Positions 1 through 12,178 of a stretch of 64,000 nucleotides of DNA are shown here, piece after piece. The stretch is taken from positions 54,928,501 through 54,992,500 of the forward strand of contig JBAIAC010000006.1 of assembly GCA_037349315.1 (NCBI GenBank), written 5' to 3'. Under the pieces are notes generated by a model. That model ran no database searches and had not been told where the DNA came from. It worked only from the letters and a program-made list of their open reading frames with translations. The stretch is from Chelydra serpentina. Taxonomy: Eukaryota; Chordata; Testudines; Chelydridae. Position 1 is the stretch's first letter. Each line of letters begins with the position of its first letter. The translations under genes and the position numbers were made by a program.

Positions 1-1119
1 ACACAGCAGCATTGGGTATTTACTAATAAACTAGTAAATAAACTTTTTAGACAGCTATTTTCCACTTGGCTTCCTGTGAGATTGGGCCCTCTTCATCTGT
101 TCTTCATTGTGTGTGTTAAATGTGTTTTTCCCTATGTGACTTGTGGTTACAAAATTTGGTTTAGAGAATCCTGTTCTCCACTATCTTAATTTTACACATA
201 GAAGAACAATACAAGTACTCTTTTTCATAACACTTCACTAACGTGATAATGGTAATTTTATACAAAATAAGGAGCTGTCTTTTATTGTAATGAACCTTGT
301 TTAGTTTGGTGTAGCTGAGATTACACTCTGGTTGTTACAGAAGGGATTATATTTGCAAGAAGGTCCTTTTATGTTTCCAGTAACAAATCCATTCCAATAT
401 TTTAGATAGAATTAAAGAAAAATTGCTTAGGCAGTTTTCTGTGTTCGGTATTGTATCTTTGTCATGCATAATTCTATTTTAGAAACTGTGATACAGGAGG
501 TCCAGGGAGCACTGGTAGAGTGTTCTAGGGGAAATGTATAAGCCCTAGGCTAATTAAGGCGTGGTTCCCTGTAGACTAGGAAGGGTTGCTACAGGTTAAT
601 TGGAGCACCTGTTGTCAATTAAGGCCTCTGTCAGGAACCTGATAAAACCCCCTGCTTCAGGCAGTCAGAAGAGGAGGAGGAAGGAGTGGGAACTGGATCT
701 TGGAGGTGTGTTGTGAAGACCAGAGAACTGAAGTAAGGGAGACCCTGCCCCAGCAGGACAGGGAGACTCCCTCCCCCCAGCATCTAAGGACCGAGGGTAA
801 CTCCACCTAAGGGGGACGAGGGTAAGAAACCCAGAGGGTTTGAGGGGGGCTGGGACTCAGAGCGAGGAACAAAGCGCTCCCCCGCTTCCCTCCTCTATCA
901 CCTTCCCGGGCTGCTAGCGGGGTCCCTCTGCACCTAAGAGCAGGAGCAGGGGCAAGGGATGGCGTCTTAGTGCTCCCCCCACCCAAGAAAAGTGCAGGAC
1001 CCACCATATGAACATCGGCCATCTTGTCACAAAACTCTTTACTAGTCTAGAATGACATAATGAAAAAATTACAAACTAGAAAAGTAATGTACACAATGTA
1101 CAGTGAACCAGAAAACTAA
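1..1119. other. MYO6 intron, left part; possible unclassified repeat at 541-1010
   Basis: No exon recognised. AT-rich unique-looking sequence runs to about 490. A GC-richer block at about 541-1010 contains a TATA-like 'gataaaacccc' and purine-rich tracts. It looks like a dispersed reptile repeat, possibly LTR-derived, but I could not find paired ends or a coding remnant. The reading frames in it are low-complexity and not convincing. Confidence 0.35.
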
Positions 1120-1926
1120 GGCCTTGGCTACACTTGCAGATGTACAGCGCTGTTAGTTAAACCCGTGTTCGTACAGCTGAGTAGGGAAAGCGCTGCAGCC
1201 TGTCCACACTGGCAGCTGCCAGCGCAGTAAGGTGGCTACATTTGAGGCATTTGCAGCTGTATTGGGAGCGGTGCATTATGGGCATTCAAGTGGCTGCAAC
1301 GTGCTTTTCAAATCGGGGGGGTGAGGGGGACTTTGACAGGGAGTGTTTTGGGAGACAGAGTGGGTTTTTGGAATATCCACAGAGTGTCAGCTCATTATTT
1401 CCACACCTCCACATCCCCTGCCTCTCTCTCAATCATGGAAAGCAAACAGCAGGGGCTTTGTTTTTAAAGAGCAGATAAAAGAGAGGAAACGGAGCCTTCC
1501 CCCCTCCCCGCCGTTCTTCTCCCCCCCCGCCCCCACGCCGTCTCTGTCCAAGGCAACTTTGCTGCCGGCATTCCTAACGGAGCCCCTCCCCTCTTCCCCC
1601 CCCCCCCCTCGCCTGCAAACAGTAGCTGTGTTTGGTTTTTTGTAAAGCACCTCAACAACGGAGCTCTGAACTCCAACCCGGAAGTGCCGTTTCAAAACAA
1701 AGCAGCTTCCGGAGATCAGTAACTGCGTTGTTCCTCGGCTACACTGAAAGACCAACGTTCCACCCACTTCGCAACAGTGGTTATTCCTCTCGGGGAGGTG
1801 GAGTACATGCAGCGCTATATCTGAGGAGATACACCGTTGCACGTGCCTTGCAAGTGTAGCCAGTTAATGAGTTACAGCGCTGCAGGCAGTTTTATTGCGC
1901 TGTAACTCGTAAGTGTAACCATGGTC
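1120..1926. mobile_element. Non-autonomous DNA transposon (MITE-like), about 800 bp
   Basis: The two ends are inverted copies: GGCCTTGGCTACACTT at the left matches GACCATGGTTACACTT read from the right end. Each is followed inward by a TACAGCGC-type block. No transposase is visible. The interior has C-rich tracts that create chance reading frames on both strands. Target duplication is unclear: flanking TAA and TCA would suit a 3-bp duplicator such as PIF/Harbinger, but this is weak. Confidence 0.55.
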
Positions 1927-2065
1927 TCAATGTTGCCATGATTGCTCAGTCTGTGTGTTTTCTGAGTAATATTAAACTATTAGAATATTCTATCAGTGTT
2001 CACTGTATACGTACAGGAATACAATGGTAAACTTGCACCCTCCCGCTGTCAGCCAGTCAACATAC

Positions 2066-2701
2066 AAATATTACTCCTGGGGAAATTCTGCACCAAAACT
2101 TTTAAAAATTCTGCAGACAATATTTTAATATTCTGCATATTTTAGTTGTCAAAAATAGCTCTATATGATCTTGCAGTTTCAATTACTTTGGTAATTTATT
2201 TCAAAATACCTGTCAGCGAGAATCTCTCTAACAATACAGACACACACACAAAATTCTCCCCCCCACCCACCCAGGAGTAGAGAGTTAAAGAAACCCCTAC
2301 GACAATCCAGTTTCTTTTTCTCTGCACCCCTTCCCCCCAGAGTCCAGCCGCAGACCCCCGCAGCCCAGATACTGCCATCCCCTCTCCACCCAGGGACCCA
2401 GAGGGAGAAACAGCCTTATGCTAGGTCCTGTGCTTGCATGGAGTTTCCTGTGTGCTGCTGCTCCCTTGCCAAGAACTGCAACTGTGGGGAACCCTCCAGC
2501 TCCCTCCCTCTCCCCACATCAGTATCTTCTATTTGCGAGCTGGGCTCAGCCTGGTCCAGCGGCCCCTAGTGGGAGCCAGCAGCTTTTCGGCCCATTTCGC
2601 AAGTGGGGTCGGGTGAGGGAGGAAATTCTATGCGCATAACAGTAATTTCTGCAAAATTCTGCATTGCGCAGTGGCACAGAATTCCCCCAGGAGTAAAATA
2701 T
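2066..2701. mobile_element. MITE-like element with TACTCCTGG ends and AAATAT target duplication
   Basis: The element starts TACTCCTGGGG and ends with the inverted CCCCAGGAGTA. It is immediately flanked on both sides by the direct repeat AAATAT (2066-2071 and 2696-2701), which is good evidence for a discrete insertion. The inverted similarity extends into the GAATTCTGC blocks. There is no coding capacity; the GC-rich centre gives short spurious frames. Confidence 0.7.
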
Positions 2702-4603
2702 AAATTGTTTAAAAAATGAGTGCCATTTACTTGTCAAATGAAGAACAATGAACCCTCCACAATCCACTCTAAGACAGATTGAATAGAGTGATTATTTTGT
2801 AGAAGGGAAGCATCTTGAAAAGTTGGCAGACAAGGAATTTTTAAGGAACTCAAGAAAACCCCCCAGAAAATCCTTTACTGTTCTTTATTACAGCACTTTA
2901 TTTCAATGTGTATCTAGATGATATGGTTTTAAAATACATGGTATGATTTGTATTTTTGTTGAGTACCTGTATTGACTTGCAGAGGTTGCCACTAAAAAGT
3001 CAACATTTACTAACAATCACCATACAATAGTTATCTCAGACACTGTTATTTGGTATCTGTTGATCAATGTTGATGTTTTAACAGCAACCACTGTAACTTG
3101 CAGTTGGAAATTCAAGTGTGATACTTACTTACATAGGCAGAGTTCTGGAAGCTTTCACTTGCTCCCTTTTCTTTAGTTTCCTATACAATCTATGCTATTT
3201 TTATCAGTCCCTCTCAAATCAAAGATTAACTTTTCAAAACCATGTGTAGGAATGGAAAATGAGTAAATTAAGGTATGCAGCTCTACCTGATGATGATGAT
3301 GATGATGAGGGCAAGTTTGTGACAGACAGATCAGCTTCTGTAGGTTTGAATCAATAATAGATCTTATTCTTTAAAGTGCTTCCATTTCCCGGACTTTCTC
3401 TTAACCTGTGAGACTGAAGAATAAGGTGTAGATTAAATTATGGTCCCAATTGGATATTCTATATACATATATTTGTTTTGAGGAGGTTTAGGGCCCTCCA
3501 GAGCTCTGCTTGAGGATTTGCTTTTAGATGACAGAGCAAGGGACATGTTCCCAGGAAAGGAAGGAGCAACCAGGCCAGTGAAGCTTTTCAACAGCTGAGG
3601 GGAAGGAGTTGAGCTGCACCAGAGGCACCTAGAAATGCTAGTTTGGAGGGAAGGATCCGAGCAACCCATCTATTTTTAAAGTCCCTACATTAATTAGGGA
3701 AGTGGGGTGAGATATACGAGGCATTAGTTCCCTAACCTTCCCTACCTCAAGGTTGAAAAGTGAGTAGATAGACATGTCCCTTAGTGCCAAGAAATAGGCA
3801 GAAATTGGAGCCCAGGAAGGCGGACTGGTTGGCAAGTAACCTTCCTTGCAAGACATGCAAGAGGGAGAGGAGGAGGAGCAGGGAGAGGTGTAGCAGTGTA
3901 ACTGCATTGCAAGAGATTCACTCAAGCTCTGATCATCCCCACTTTTCCTGCTGCCAGAGGATGTGCCTGGTCCTTCTGTCTTCCCTGCCTGGGATGCCCT
4001 TTGAAGCACATAGGATGAGTAGAGAAAATGGATGCTTAACCTTCCCTTTCCTCATAACTTCTCCAGTTTATCTATCTATTCAGGTGGTAGGGGAAGGAAG
4101 GACGTGCTTTGAGCCACTGGAAAGAGAGCAAGGGTCTGGACAGCTTAATGTGGCAACATAGTGTCACTAGGGATCTCAGGATATCCTAGACACACCTGAA
4201 AAACAATCTACCCATTTTGAGCTGTAACGGAGTCTCTTCCTCCCCTTTTTTTGTATGCACATGTACATGGACATGTGCGCATGCACAAATACACATGGTG
4301 AGGGTTGGGAACACAGCAACACTATCTAGGCTCAGGGAATAAGTGGGTGCAACCACACTTAAAAACCAAAATACTTTTCAATGGGAAGCTTTGACAACAC
4401 TTTACAAAAATGTCCATCTTGTTTTCCATCAGTGTAAATCCTTTCTTAGATTATTTCAGCTATAAATGCAGTGAAGAAACCAGTCTGCCTTCGCAATAAC
4501 TTTCTTTGAGGCATTAGCAAACCAATTTACTTTCTAACTCCTTGTGTATAGGCACCTAGAAAACTTGCCTAGAAAAATTGTGGACATTTTGTTTGATCTG
4601 AAT
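2702..4603. other. MYO6 intron, no recognised feature
   Basis: No exon, RNA gene or recognised element. A short GAT triplet microsatellite lies at about 3285-3307. Confidence 0.5.
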
Positions 4604-4939
4604 CAGTGGTTCTCAAACTTCATTGCACTGTGACCCCCTTCTGACAATAAAAATTACTACATGACCCCAAGAGTGGGGGGACCAAAGACTGAGCCCACCT
4701 GATCCCTGCCACCCGAGGTCCACCGCCCTGGGCAGGGGGCCCAAAGCTGAAGCCCAAGCGCTTCTGCCCTGGGGGCGGGGCATGTAACCTTAGCCCTGGG
4801 TGGTGGGGCTCGGGCTTTGGCTTAAGCCCTGGGTGGTGGGGCTCGGGCTTGGGCTTTGGCCCTGGGCCACAGCAAGTCTAACACCAGCCTTGGCGACCCC
4901 ATTAAAGTGGGGTCACGACCTACAGTTTCAGAACCCCTG
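4604..4939. mobile_element. hAT-like miniature transposon with an internal tandem duplication
   Basis: The left end CAGTGGTTCTCAAACTT pairs with CAGGGGTTCTGAAACTG read from the right end, the pattern of hAT-superfamily termini. The interior is GC-rich and contains two direct copies of a ~33-bp unit starting AGCCCTGGGTGG (from 4792 and 4825). The flanking 8-mers do not match, so the target duplication has decayed or the edges are off by a few bases. Confidence 0.65.
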
Positions 4940-6156
4940 GATAAACCTGAGTTCAGCAGGCTTTGGGGTTTTTTAACCCCTTTTACACAAATCCTCACTA
5001 GGCATTTTAGTCGCATTGACTGCAGGGACAGGTTTGAAATTTGAAGCATTGCATGGAAATCATGCTCAGAGAGAATAAATTCCTTTGAGATTTGGAGAGG
5101 CGGCAACTAAACATAACAAGTTAAGCATTGAAAAATCAGTGCTGAACATTCTTGCTCAGTAGGTATTTATTAAAATTTTAGCGGACCCTAATACCTTTGT
5201 GTTTTCCTTCGGGGCAGACAAACCGCACATTCCAACATGCACAGGCTTACATTTGCTGTAACTTACATTTCCTTCTCTCCCCTCCCCCACACCATGTTCA
5301 ACCTTATTGTTGCAGAACATACTGAGTATACTGAACTCATTCAGCCTCACTACCTCTCCAGTGCTTTGCATAGTATTTCCACAAACATACTTTTGCATCA
5401 TGACATGAGCAAAAGTATTTTTTTCATAGAACTATACTCCTTTTGGAGTACTTAATAATCAGCACTAGGAGCTTTTTTAGCCAAAAAGCCATGTGACGAT
5501 ATGATAGTATGTTTTGTTTCTAAGGAGCACAAGTAGTGACTAATGTGTTCTGCCCTATCATGCTGTTCCCCCTTCCTCTCCCCCCCCCCCCCCCACGCAT
5601 GAAAGAAAAGAAGTCAAACTTTAGCATGTCCTTCTGTAAACTGCCTCAGTTTTTATTTGGTGTACACACATTCTGTTTGATCAGTTTGACTTTTATAGCT
5701 AGTCCCTATTTTACTAGTCTTCTCAAGTTGATAAGTACTTAAAATAAATAGGGTATGTACTGTGTGTGTGAAATACATTCTTGAGTAAAATCACAGCACT
5801 GTAAAATCATAAAAATAGCTTATTCCTCTTTGCACAGTAATGTATTATATTTTTATCACTTTCAGGTTAAGTAAATGAATACATTGCTGATTTGTTTTCT
5901 TATTCTATTGACATTTACTGGCTTGGTTACAGTATCTGGTACCAAAATACACACTAACCCTTTTAAATTTTGGCACTTTTGAATATGTTTTCACTACATA
6001 TTTCGGGAGAGAAATCTAATTGTGTATTTAATATCTGTGTACTCTACATAAGGATGTATGCAATGTGGATTACTGTTGATACTGTATTTGTGTACATTCA
6101 GGACATGTGGGTCTATAGTATGACAAACCATTTCAATTCTAAGTGTCTTTTCACAG
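4940..6156. other. MYO6 intron, no recognised feature
   Basis: No exon was found before 6157. A run of C (about 5580-5594) and AT-rich sequence are the only notable features. Confidence 0.5.
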
Positions 6157-6198
6157 ATTGGATGCTGAAATTATTCAGCCTGTTCCAGTAGTAGCTAA
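6157..6198 (+). CDS. MYO6: MYO6 large-insert cassette exon 1
   Basis: Preceded by TTTTCACAG and followed by the donor GTAAGA. It is 42 bp: one base, 13 codons, two bases. The codons read LDAEIIQPVPVVA, and the last two bases join the next exon to make K. The next two micro-exons share the same phase, so all three can be included or skipped in frame. Skipping all three joins the same two-base phase to the exon at 17995. In mammals this position holds the alternatively spliced large insert in the myosin VI tail. From memory, the human segment is shorter and partly different (SLD...PVSK), so this exon looks extended. Assignment rests on position, phase and the neighbouring exons. Confidence 0.7.
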
Positions 6199-6629
6199 GT
6201 AAGAATTGTTCCTTTTTTTTTGTAGTATGTTCAACCACACATAAGTGCATCTGTTGCATGTCTGAGTCTTTGATTCAGAAAGATGAAATCAATTGATTAT
6301 GTACAAAGAAGTAATTCCAGGTTATAATGTGAGAGTATAAAACATAGCCATGGTGAAGTGGGAAGGCCATCTGTAATGGAGTAAGGCTTTTCTGAATTAT
6401 TTTAATTTCACTTTTTCTAATCGTGTTACTCTGATCAATACATTCAGAAGATTAAAGAAGAAAAAAGGCTCCATAATCCTGAGCCTAGATCAAATAAAAT
6501 CATTGGATGATAAATCAGAGGAGGATGGGAGAGAGGGAAAAGTTGAACTGATTGTGCTCTTGACATTTCAGATTATTAGAAAGCTAATTAGGAAATCGCC
6601 AGACTAACCTAAATATCTTCTGTTTGCAG

Positions 6630-6659
6630 AGTCAATGGAACAAGGCCTCAAATGACTGC
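6630..6659 (+). CDS. MYO6: MYO6 large-insert cassette exon 2
   Basis: A 30-bp micro-exon preceded by TTTGCAG and followed by GTATGA. Read in the phase left by the previous exon it gives VNGTRPQMT, ending with GC that joins the next exon's G to give A. It closely resembles the NDGTRPKMT segment of mammalian myosin VI (recalled). The intron before it is about 430 bp and the one after about 440 bp. Phase and length keep skipping in frame. Confidence 0.85.
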
Positions 6660-7099
6660 GTATGACACTTTATTTTTACTGAGTTTTGCACTATTTTGTT
6701 ATTATAGTAATAATTTTCTTATTAGAAGAAATTCTTGTATTGTCCGTTTATTATCTATCTGTTCCCCTATAATAGTTCCCGTGTAAGCATTGTTATACAT
6801 TGACCTTTGATAATCAATTTTAATACTTCATACCTCATACTTTGCTTATGTCTAAGAAATGTTTAAAGTTAATTATAAATAGTGTACCTAGATTCAGTAT
6901 CTAGCAAATGCCATGAATTTTAACCAGCCCGTATTAGAGGCAAACATTCAGAAGGAATTACCACAATATAAATCAGCATTTGGTTGAAGTTTATTGCGTC
7001 TGCATTAGTTTTATCTTAGACATAATATACCATCGGTCATAACAGACCTTATTAATATTTGAATATAACACTTATGTACACTTATCAATTTTCTTATAG

Positions 7100-7138
7100 G
7101 GACCAAATGGCCAAAGAAATGTCAGACGTTTTGTCTAG
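7100..7138 (+). CDS. MYO6: MYO6 large-insert cassette exon 3 (helix-forming segment)
   Basis: A 39-bp exon preceded by TTTTCTTATAG and followed by GTGGGT, a weaker donor than its neighbours have, which would suit regulated splicing. It encodes DQMAKEMSDVLS plus the first two bases of R. This matches mammalian EQMAKEMSEFLSR, which forms the extra helix that distinguishes the long, clathrin-associated myosin VI isoform of polarised cells (known from the mammalian protein). A long intron of about 10.9 kb with a DIRS-like element separates it from the next exon. Confidence 0.9.
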   Translation, partial: GPNGQRNVRRFV

Positions 7139-8317
7139 GTGGGTGAATAGACCGTCCAAAATGAATTTAATCACTCAATTAAATGAAATCATAAACTGAA
7201 ATGAGCTGATGCATATAAAATAATGGAATTTCATATTTAATTGCTCAATGAAATAAATCAACCTTTTCTTTTGGATGAAATTGCTTTATCAGTATGCTTC
7301 CTATTCAAAATCATTATCTGATTTCTTTCTTTAATTATTTTCCCATGACATTTATTTGATTGCATAAACATGCTTAGAAGGAAATTATCAGTAAATTGCA
7401 CCTTAAGGTTTCTGGTTGAATAATTTCAATTGATAAGGAAAAGCTTCGAAGAGCAGTCTTTTTCCACTGTATCTGAGATGACACTGACAAGTTTCCAAAA
7501 ATTTCAGGCAGCATGCTTACAAGTTCAGGATAGTGTTAATAAGGACATAAAATGTGTTATGTTTATGTAACCATAAGTAGTTTTTTAATAAGAAATTAAA
7601 TCCAGACATAATTCCATTTCAAACAAAATGTAAATTTGAGGCTTACTTTGTTATTACAACCCTTGAAGAAGTACTCTCTGAAGCATTGAAACACAAAATG
7701 CAGATGGTGTCTGTTCATCTGTCTTTGTATAATAATGTAGCAGTTTTATAGACAATGCAGGAATGAATGAGGATACAGAATAACACTCCTGTATATTCTA
7801 AATAAAATTCTGTTTTATTGGGTTACTAACTAAAAGGTGTCTTTGGTAACTCAAGGATAAAAAGCAGCCTTATGACATGCTGTCTGAAGTTCACATGAAA
7901 TCTTTCATTCTTTTACATTTTTAAAAATAAACCCTTCAGAAAACAAGATATTATGCCATGTGTATACGATCTTAAGATATTAGTATGTTTGTTGTGGCAT
8001 TTCTTAATTGTAATGCCGATAGTATGGGACACAGCAGATGTCTATATTTTCACAAAACATTATATGCAGTATTTTTGAAAAGGAAGATTAGCACATCCAA
8101 TTGAAATTACTGGGGGAACATAGGGAGGGAGGTTGTAGAGTAACTACGTAAGAACTGAGCTAAGTCGCTGGAGTTAACATACTTTCTGGAAGCTAAGGGC
8201 ATCACAAGAACTTTGGCCAAAAGTGGTAGGAGCATAGTTTTAAAGTTCTGTCCATAACCTAGCATTTTTAGTATACATTAGTGTGATTGGTAACTTGTTA
8301 AATTCCATTGTTTAGAA
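7139..8317. other. MYO6 intron, no recognised feature
   Basis: AT-rich intronic sequence. No element ends, RNA genes or exons recognised. Confidence 0.5.
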
Positions 8318-8657
8318 ACTTTTGATTCTTCTTTGAGTGATGGTCCCTATATTTATTTCACACATGCGATATGCACTTGAGTTTAAATTTCTTATAAGCA
8401 GTGTCCATAGATCTTTGTGCTCCCAACTGATGTTGTTACACGGGAGGAGGAATCTATCACAAGGAGATAGAATCGTCCCCCCATTCCATCTGCCAGCCTA
8501 CAAGCACAGCCATTGGTACCAGTGGTCCCACCAGTGACCAGGTATCCAGCCTTCTCTTCCAATGAGTTGAAGGCTCCCCAGGAGTCTCTGTGGCATAGAG
8601 GAGAGGTGGCCCTGGACACGGGTCCTAGAAGGTCAGGATTCAGGCCTCCAAACTGAC

Positions 8658-9796
8658 ATGATTGGCCTAGGAACAGAGGCTACCCTGTGCCATGGGGTGA
8701 TCCTCCTCCAGTGGATCCATCTTATTGGCAATACTGGGAATCGTAGGAGCCCTACCCCCAGACACCTAGGACCTATGCACGAGTTCTACTTGCCATTGCC
8801 TGGCCCTACACAACTGGCCCCGCTGGCATATTCAAAGGAGGAGGATGAGCCAGATCTGATGGTTCTGGGAGCAATCTGTTCAGTGTCACTGGATGAGGTG
8901 GTCACTCCATTTTCTTTGTCTCCACTGGATGACTTTAAACAGTACCAAGAGCTCATGCACAGGGTAGTAGCAGTGCTACAGATCCAGCTGGAGGAAATTC
9001 AGTAGCCTCAGAACAGCTTACTAGACATTCTGGAGTCCCCCAGTCCCTGTAGAATAGTCCTCCCTGTCAATGAAGTTATCATGAACTTCATGTTTGACAC
9101 ACCTCTGTTTCTTCTGCTCCGACCCCTAAGAGGGCCAAGAAGCATTGCAGTGTCCCATCCAAGCGGGGAGAGTTCTTGTTCTTTCACCTTCTGCCAAACT
9201 AGCTGGTGGTGAATGTGGCTACAGAGTGGCCCAAGCAACAGCACCCAAAGGATACTCCCTCTGATAAGGAACACAAGAGACGTGACCTGTTGTGAAGAAA
9301 GGTCTTCTCTTCCGCCTCCCTCCAGGTCAGGATCTCGATAATTATTAGGCCCTCATATCCAAATAAAATGTTATCAGTTATGCTAGATTTCTAGAGTTTA
9401 AAGACAAGCTCCCTGTGGAGGATCGATCCCACTTTCAGGCCTTAGTAGATGAGGGCAAATTGGTGGCCAAACTTCACTCCAACTCACAGTGAATGTAGCA
9501 GACACCACATTGAGGGGGATGCTATGGCCATTGTCATGAGGAGAGACTTGTGGTTGCAATTCTTGGGTTTCCCTAGAGAGCTTCAGAGTACTATCCAAGA
9601 TCTTCCCTTCAATACTGTCAACCTATTCCATGAGAAAATGGATGAGTGTCTCCACTCCCTCAAAGACTCGAACAGCGCTTCACTTGCAAGGCATTTATAC
9701 CACAAGATGAAGCATCATAGACCGTGGTATAGGACAAGACCAATTCCTCAAGCCTTTTATCATCAACTTCCTCAGGAGCCACCAGGCAAGACATAG
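8658..9796 (+). pseudogene. DIRS-like gag remnant
   Basis: Two open stretches, 8658-9005 and 9449-9796, are separated by shifted sequence. The first is acidic and proline-rich, ending in a Q/E-rich helix. The second contains the WLQFLGFPRE and STIQDLPFNT segments followed by LFHEKMDECLHSLKDS, a pattern I associate with the C-terminal part of vertebrate DIRS gag proteins. Several frame changes between them show loss of function. Assignment is by motif memory and by position upstream of the RT. Confidence 0.6.
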
Positions 9797-10132
9797 AGGG
9801 TGTATAGACCTAGGAACCTAGCCTCTGCAACATCCACTGCCAATTTGTACTCTAAAGCGTTTCTTTTTATGGGACCATCAAGACCCAAGTCCTTTTATTG
9901 ATACCTCTTCATTCCCCTGTTCAGATTGTTTGGAGGCCATTTTACCCAGTTTGTCAAAGACTGGAGCACCCTCACTACAGATAAGTGGTATTAGACATTA
10001 TCTGTGGAGGCTGTCTAGTTGAGTTTCTGGTAACCCCTTCCCACAAATGCCCTGTCTGGTTCCTCTTCAGGGACCACACTCACAAGGAGATTTTACAACA
10101 GGAGGTTGTAAAATCCTACTCCTTAGGAGAGC

Positions 10133-12178
10133 CATAGAATCATAGAATCATAGAATCTCAGGGTTGGAAGGGACCTCAGGAGGTCATCTAGTCCAACCCC
10201 CTGCTCAAAGCAGGACCAACCCCAACTAGATCATCCCAGCCAGGGCTTTGTCAAGCCTGACCTTAAAAACCTCTAAGGAAGGAGATTCCACCACCTCCCT
10301 AGGTAACCCATTCCAGTGCTTCACCACCCTACTAGTGAAAAAGTTTTTCCTAATATCCAACCTAAACCTCCCGCTCTGCAACTTGAGACCATTACTCCTT
10401 GTTCTGTCATCTTCTACCACTGAGAACAGTCTAGATCCATCCTCTTTGGAACCCCCTTTTAGGTAGTTGAAAGCAGCTATCAAATCCCCCCTCACTCTTC
10501 TCTTCTGCAGGCTAAACAATCCCAGTTCCCTCAGCCTCTCCTCATAAGTCATGTGCTCCAGCCCCCTAATCATTTTTGTTGCCCTCCGTTGGACTCTTTC
10601 CAATTTATCCACATCCTTTTTGTAGTGTGGGGCCCAAAACTGGACACAGTACTCCAAATGAGGCCTCACCAGTGCCGAATAGAGGGGAATAATCACGTCC
10701 CTCGATCTGCTGGAAATGCCCCTACTTATACAGCCCAAAATGCCGTTAGCCTTCTTGGCAACAAGGGCACACTGTTGACTCATATTCAGCTTTTCGTCCA
10801 CTGTAACCCCTAGGTCCTTTTCTGCAGAACTGCTGCCCAGCCATTCGGTCCCTAGTCTGTAGCAGTGCATGGGATTCTTCCGTCCTAAGTGCAGGACTCT
10901 GCACTTGTCCTTGTTGAACCTCATCAGATTTCTTTTGGCCCAATCCTCTAATTTGTCTAGGTCCCTCTGTATCCTATCCCTACCCTCCAGCGTATCAACC
11001 ACTCCTCCCAGTTTAGTGTCATCTGCAAACTTGCTAAGGGTGCAGTCCACACCATCCTCCAGGTCGTTGATGAAGATATTGAACAAAACCGGCCCCAGCA
11101 CCGACCCTTGGGGCACTCCACTTGATACCGGCTGCCAACTAGACATGGAGCCATTGATCACTACCCGTTGAGCACGACCATCCAGCCAGTTTTCTATCCA
11201 CCTTACCGTCCATTCATCCAGCCCATACTTCTTTAACTTGCTGGCAAGAACACTGTGCGAGACTGTATCAAAAGCTTTGCTAAAGTCAAGAAATAGCACA
11301 TCCACTGCTTTCCCCTCATCCACAGAGCCAGTTATCTCATCATAGAAGGCAATTAGGTTAGTCAGGCATGACTTGCCCTTGGTGAATCCATGCTGACTGT
11401 TCCTGATCACTTTCCCATCCTTTAAGTGGTTCAGAATTGATTCCTTGAGGACCTGTTCCATGATTTTTCCAGGGACTGAGGTGAGACTGACTGGCCTGTA
11501 GTTCCCCGGATCTTCCTTCTTCCCTTTTTTAAAGATGGGCACTACATTAGCTTTTTTCCAGTCATCCGGGACCTCCCCCGATTGCCATGATTTGTCAAAG
11601 ATAATGGCCAATGGCTCTGCAATCACATCGGCCAACTCCTTTAGCACCCTCGGATGCAGTGCATCCGGCCCCATGGACTTGTGTTTGTCCAGCTTTTCTA
11701 AATAGTCCCGAACTACTACTTTCTCCACAGAGGGCTGGTCACCTCCTCCCCATACCATGCTGCGGAGTGCAGCCGTCTGGGAGCTGCCCTTGTCTGTGAA
11801 GACAGAGGCAAAAAAAGCATTGAGTACACTAGCTTTCTCCACATCCTCTGTCACAAGGTTCCCTCCCTCATTCAGCAAGGGGCCCACACGTTCCTTGACT
11901 TTCTTCTTGTTGCTAACATACCTGAAGAAACCCTTCTTGTTACTCCTAACATCTCCGGCTAGCTGCAACTCCAAGTGTGATTTGGCCTTCCTAATTTCAC
12001 TCCTGCATGCCTGAGCAATATTTTTATACTCCTCCCTGGTCATTTGTCCAATCTTCCACTTCTTGTAAGCTGCTTTTTTGTGTTTAAGATGAGCAAGGAT
12101 TTCACTGTTAAGCCAAGCTGGTCGCCTGCCATATTTACTTTTCTTTCTACACATCGGGATGGTTTGTTCCTGCAACCT
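10133..12178 (-). mobile_element. CR1 LINE, 5'-truncated, young
   Basis: On the minus strand the element ends at its 3' terminus in repeats of ATTCTATG (plus strand 10133-10155), the hallmark of CR1. The conserved 3' UTR (CCCTGAGATTCT and upstream) precedes it. The 5' edge near 12178 cuts into ORF2 before the RT, so the endonuclease is absent. It lies inside the DIRS-like RT, giving a clear age order: DIRS first, CR1 later. Confidence 0.9.
10226..12175 (-). CDS. CR1 ORF2 fragment: reverse transcriptase, intact frame
   Basis: One uninterrupted frame of about 650 codons from the 5' truncation to the stop. It includes a linker with [12 protein letters not shown] blocks [43 protein letters not shown] and the catalytic FADDTKLGG (F-A-D-D replaces Y-x-D-D, normal for CR1), then the CR1 C-terminal region ([12 protein letters not shown]). 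The open frame continues upstream to 12271, but those ~32 codons are antisense DIRS sequence. No N-terminal APE endonuclease is present, so it cannot mobilise itself. The intact frame suggests recent insertion. Confidence 0.85.
   Translation of the reverse strand: MQEQTIPMCRKKSKYGRRPAWLNSEILAHLKHKKAAYKKWKIGQMTREEYKNIAQACRSEIRKAKSHLELQLAGDVRSNKKGFFRYVSNKKKVKERVGPLLNEGGNLVTEDVEKASVLNAFFASVFTDKGSSQTAALRSMVWGGGDQPSVEKVVVRDYLEKLDKHKSMGPDALHPRVLKELADVIAEPLAIIFDKSWQSGEVPDDWKKANVVPIFKKGKKEDPGNYRPVSLTSVPGKIMEQVLKESILNHLKDGKVIRNSQHGFTKGKSCLTNLIAFYDEITGSVDEGKAVDVLFLDFSKAFDTVSHSVLASKLKKYGLDEWTVRWIENWLDGRAQRVVINGSMSSWQPVSSGVPQGSVLGPVLFNIFINDLEDGVDCTLSKFADDTKLGGVVDTLEGRDRIQRDLDKLEDWAKRNLMRFNKDKCRVLHLGRKNPMHCYRLGTEWLGSSSAEKDLGVTVDEKLNMSQQCALVAKKANGILGCISRGISSRSRDVIIPLYSALVRPHLEYCVQFWAPHYKKDVDKLERVQRRATKMIRGLEHMTYEERLRELGLFSLQKRRVRGDLIAAFNYLKGGSKEDGSRLFSVVEDDRTRSNGLKLQSGRFRLDIRKNFFTSRVVKHWNGLPREVVESPSLEVFKVRLDKALAGMI

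Noticed and set aside
1429..1842. 137-codon minus-strand frame
   Set aside because: Located inside a MITE-like element, with a C/G-homopolymer-driven low-complexity middle; no splice or family support.
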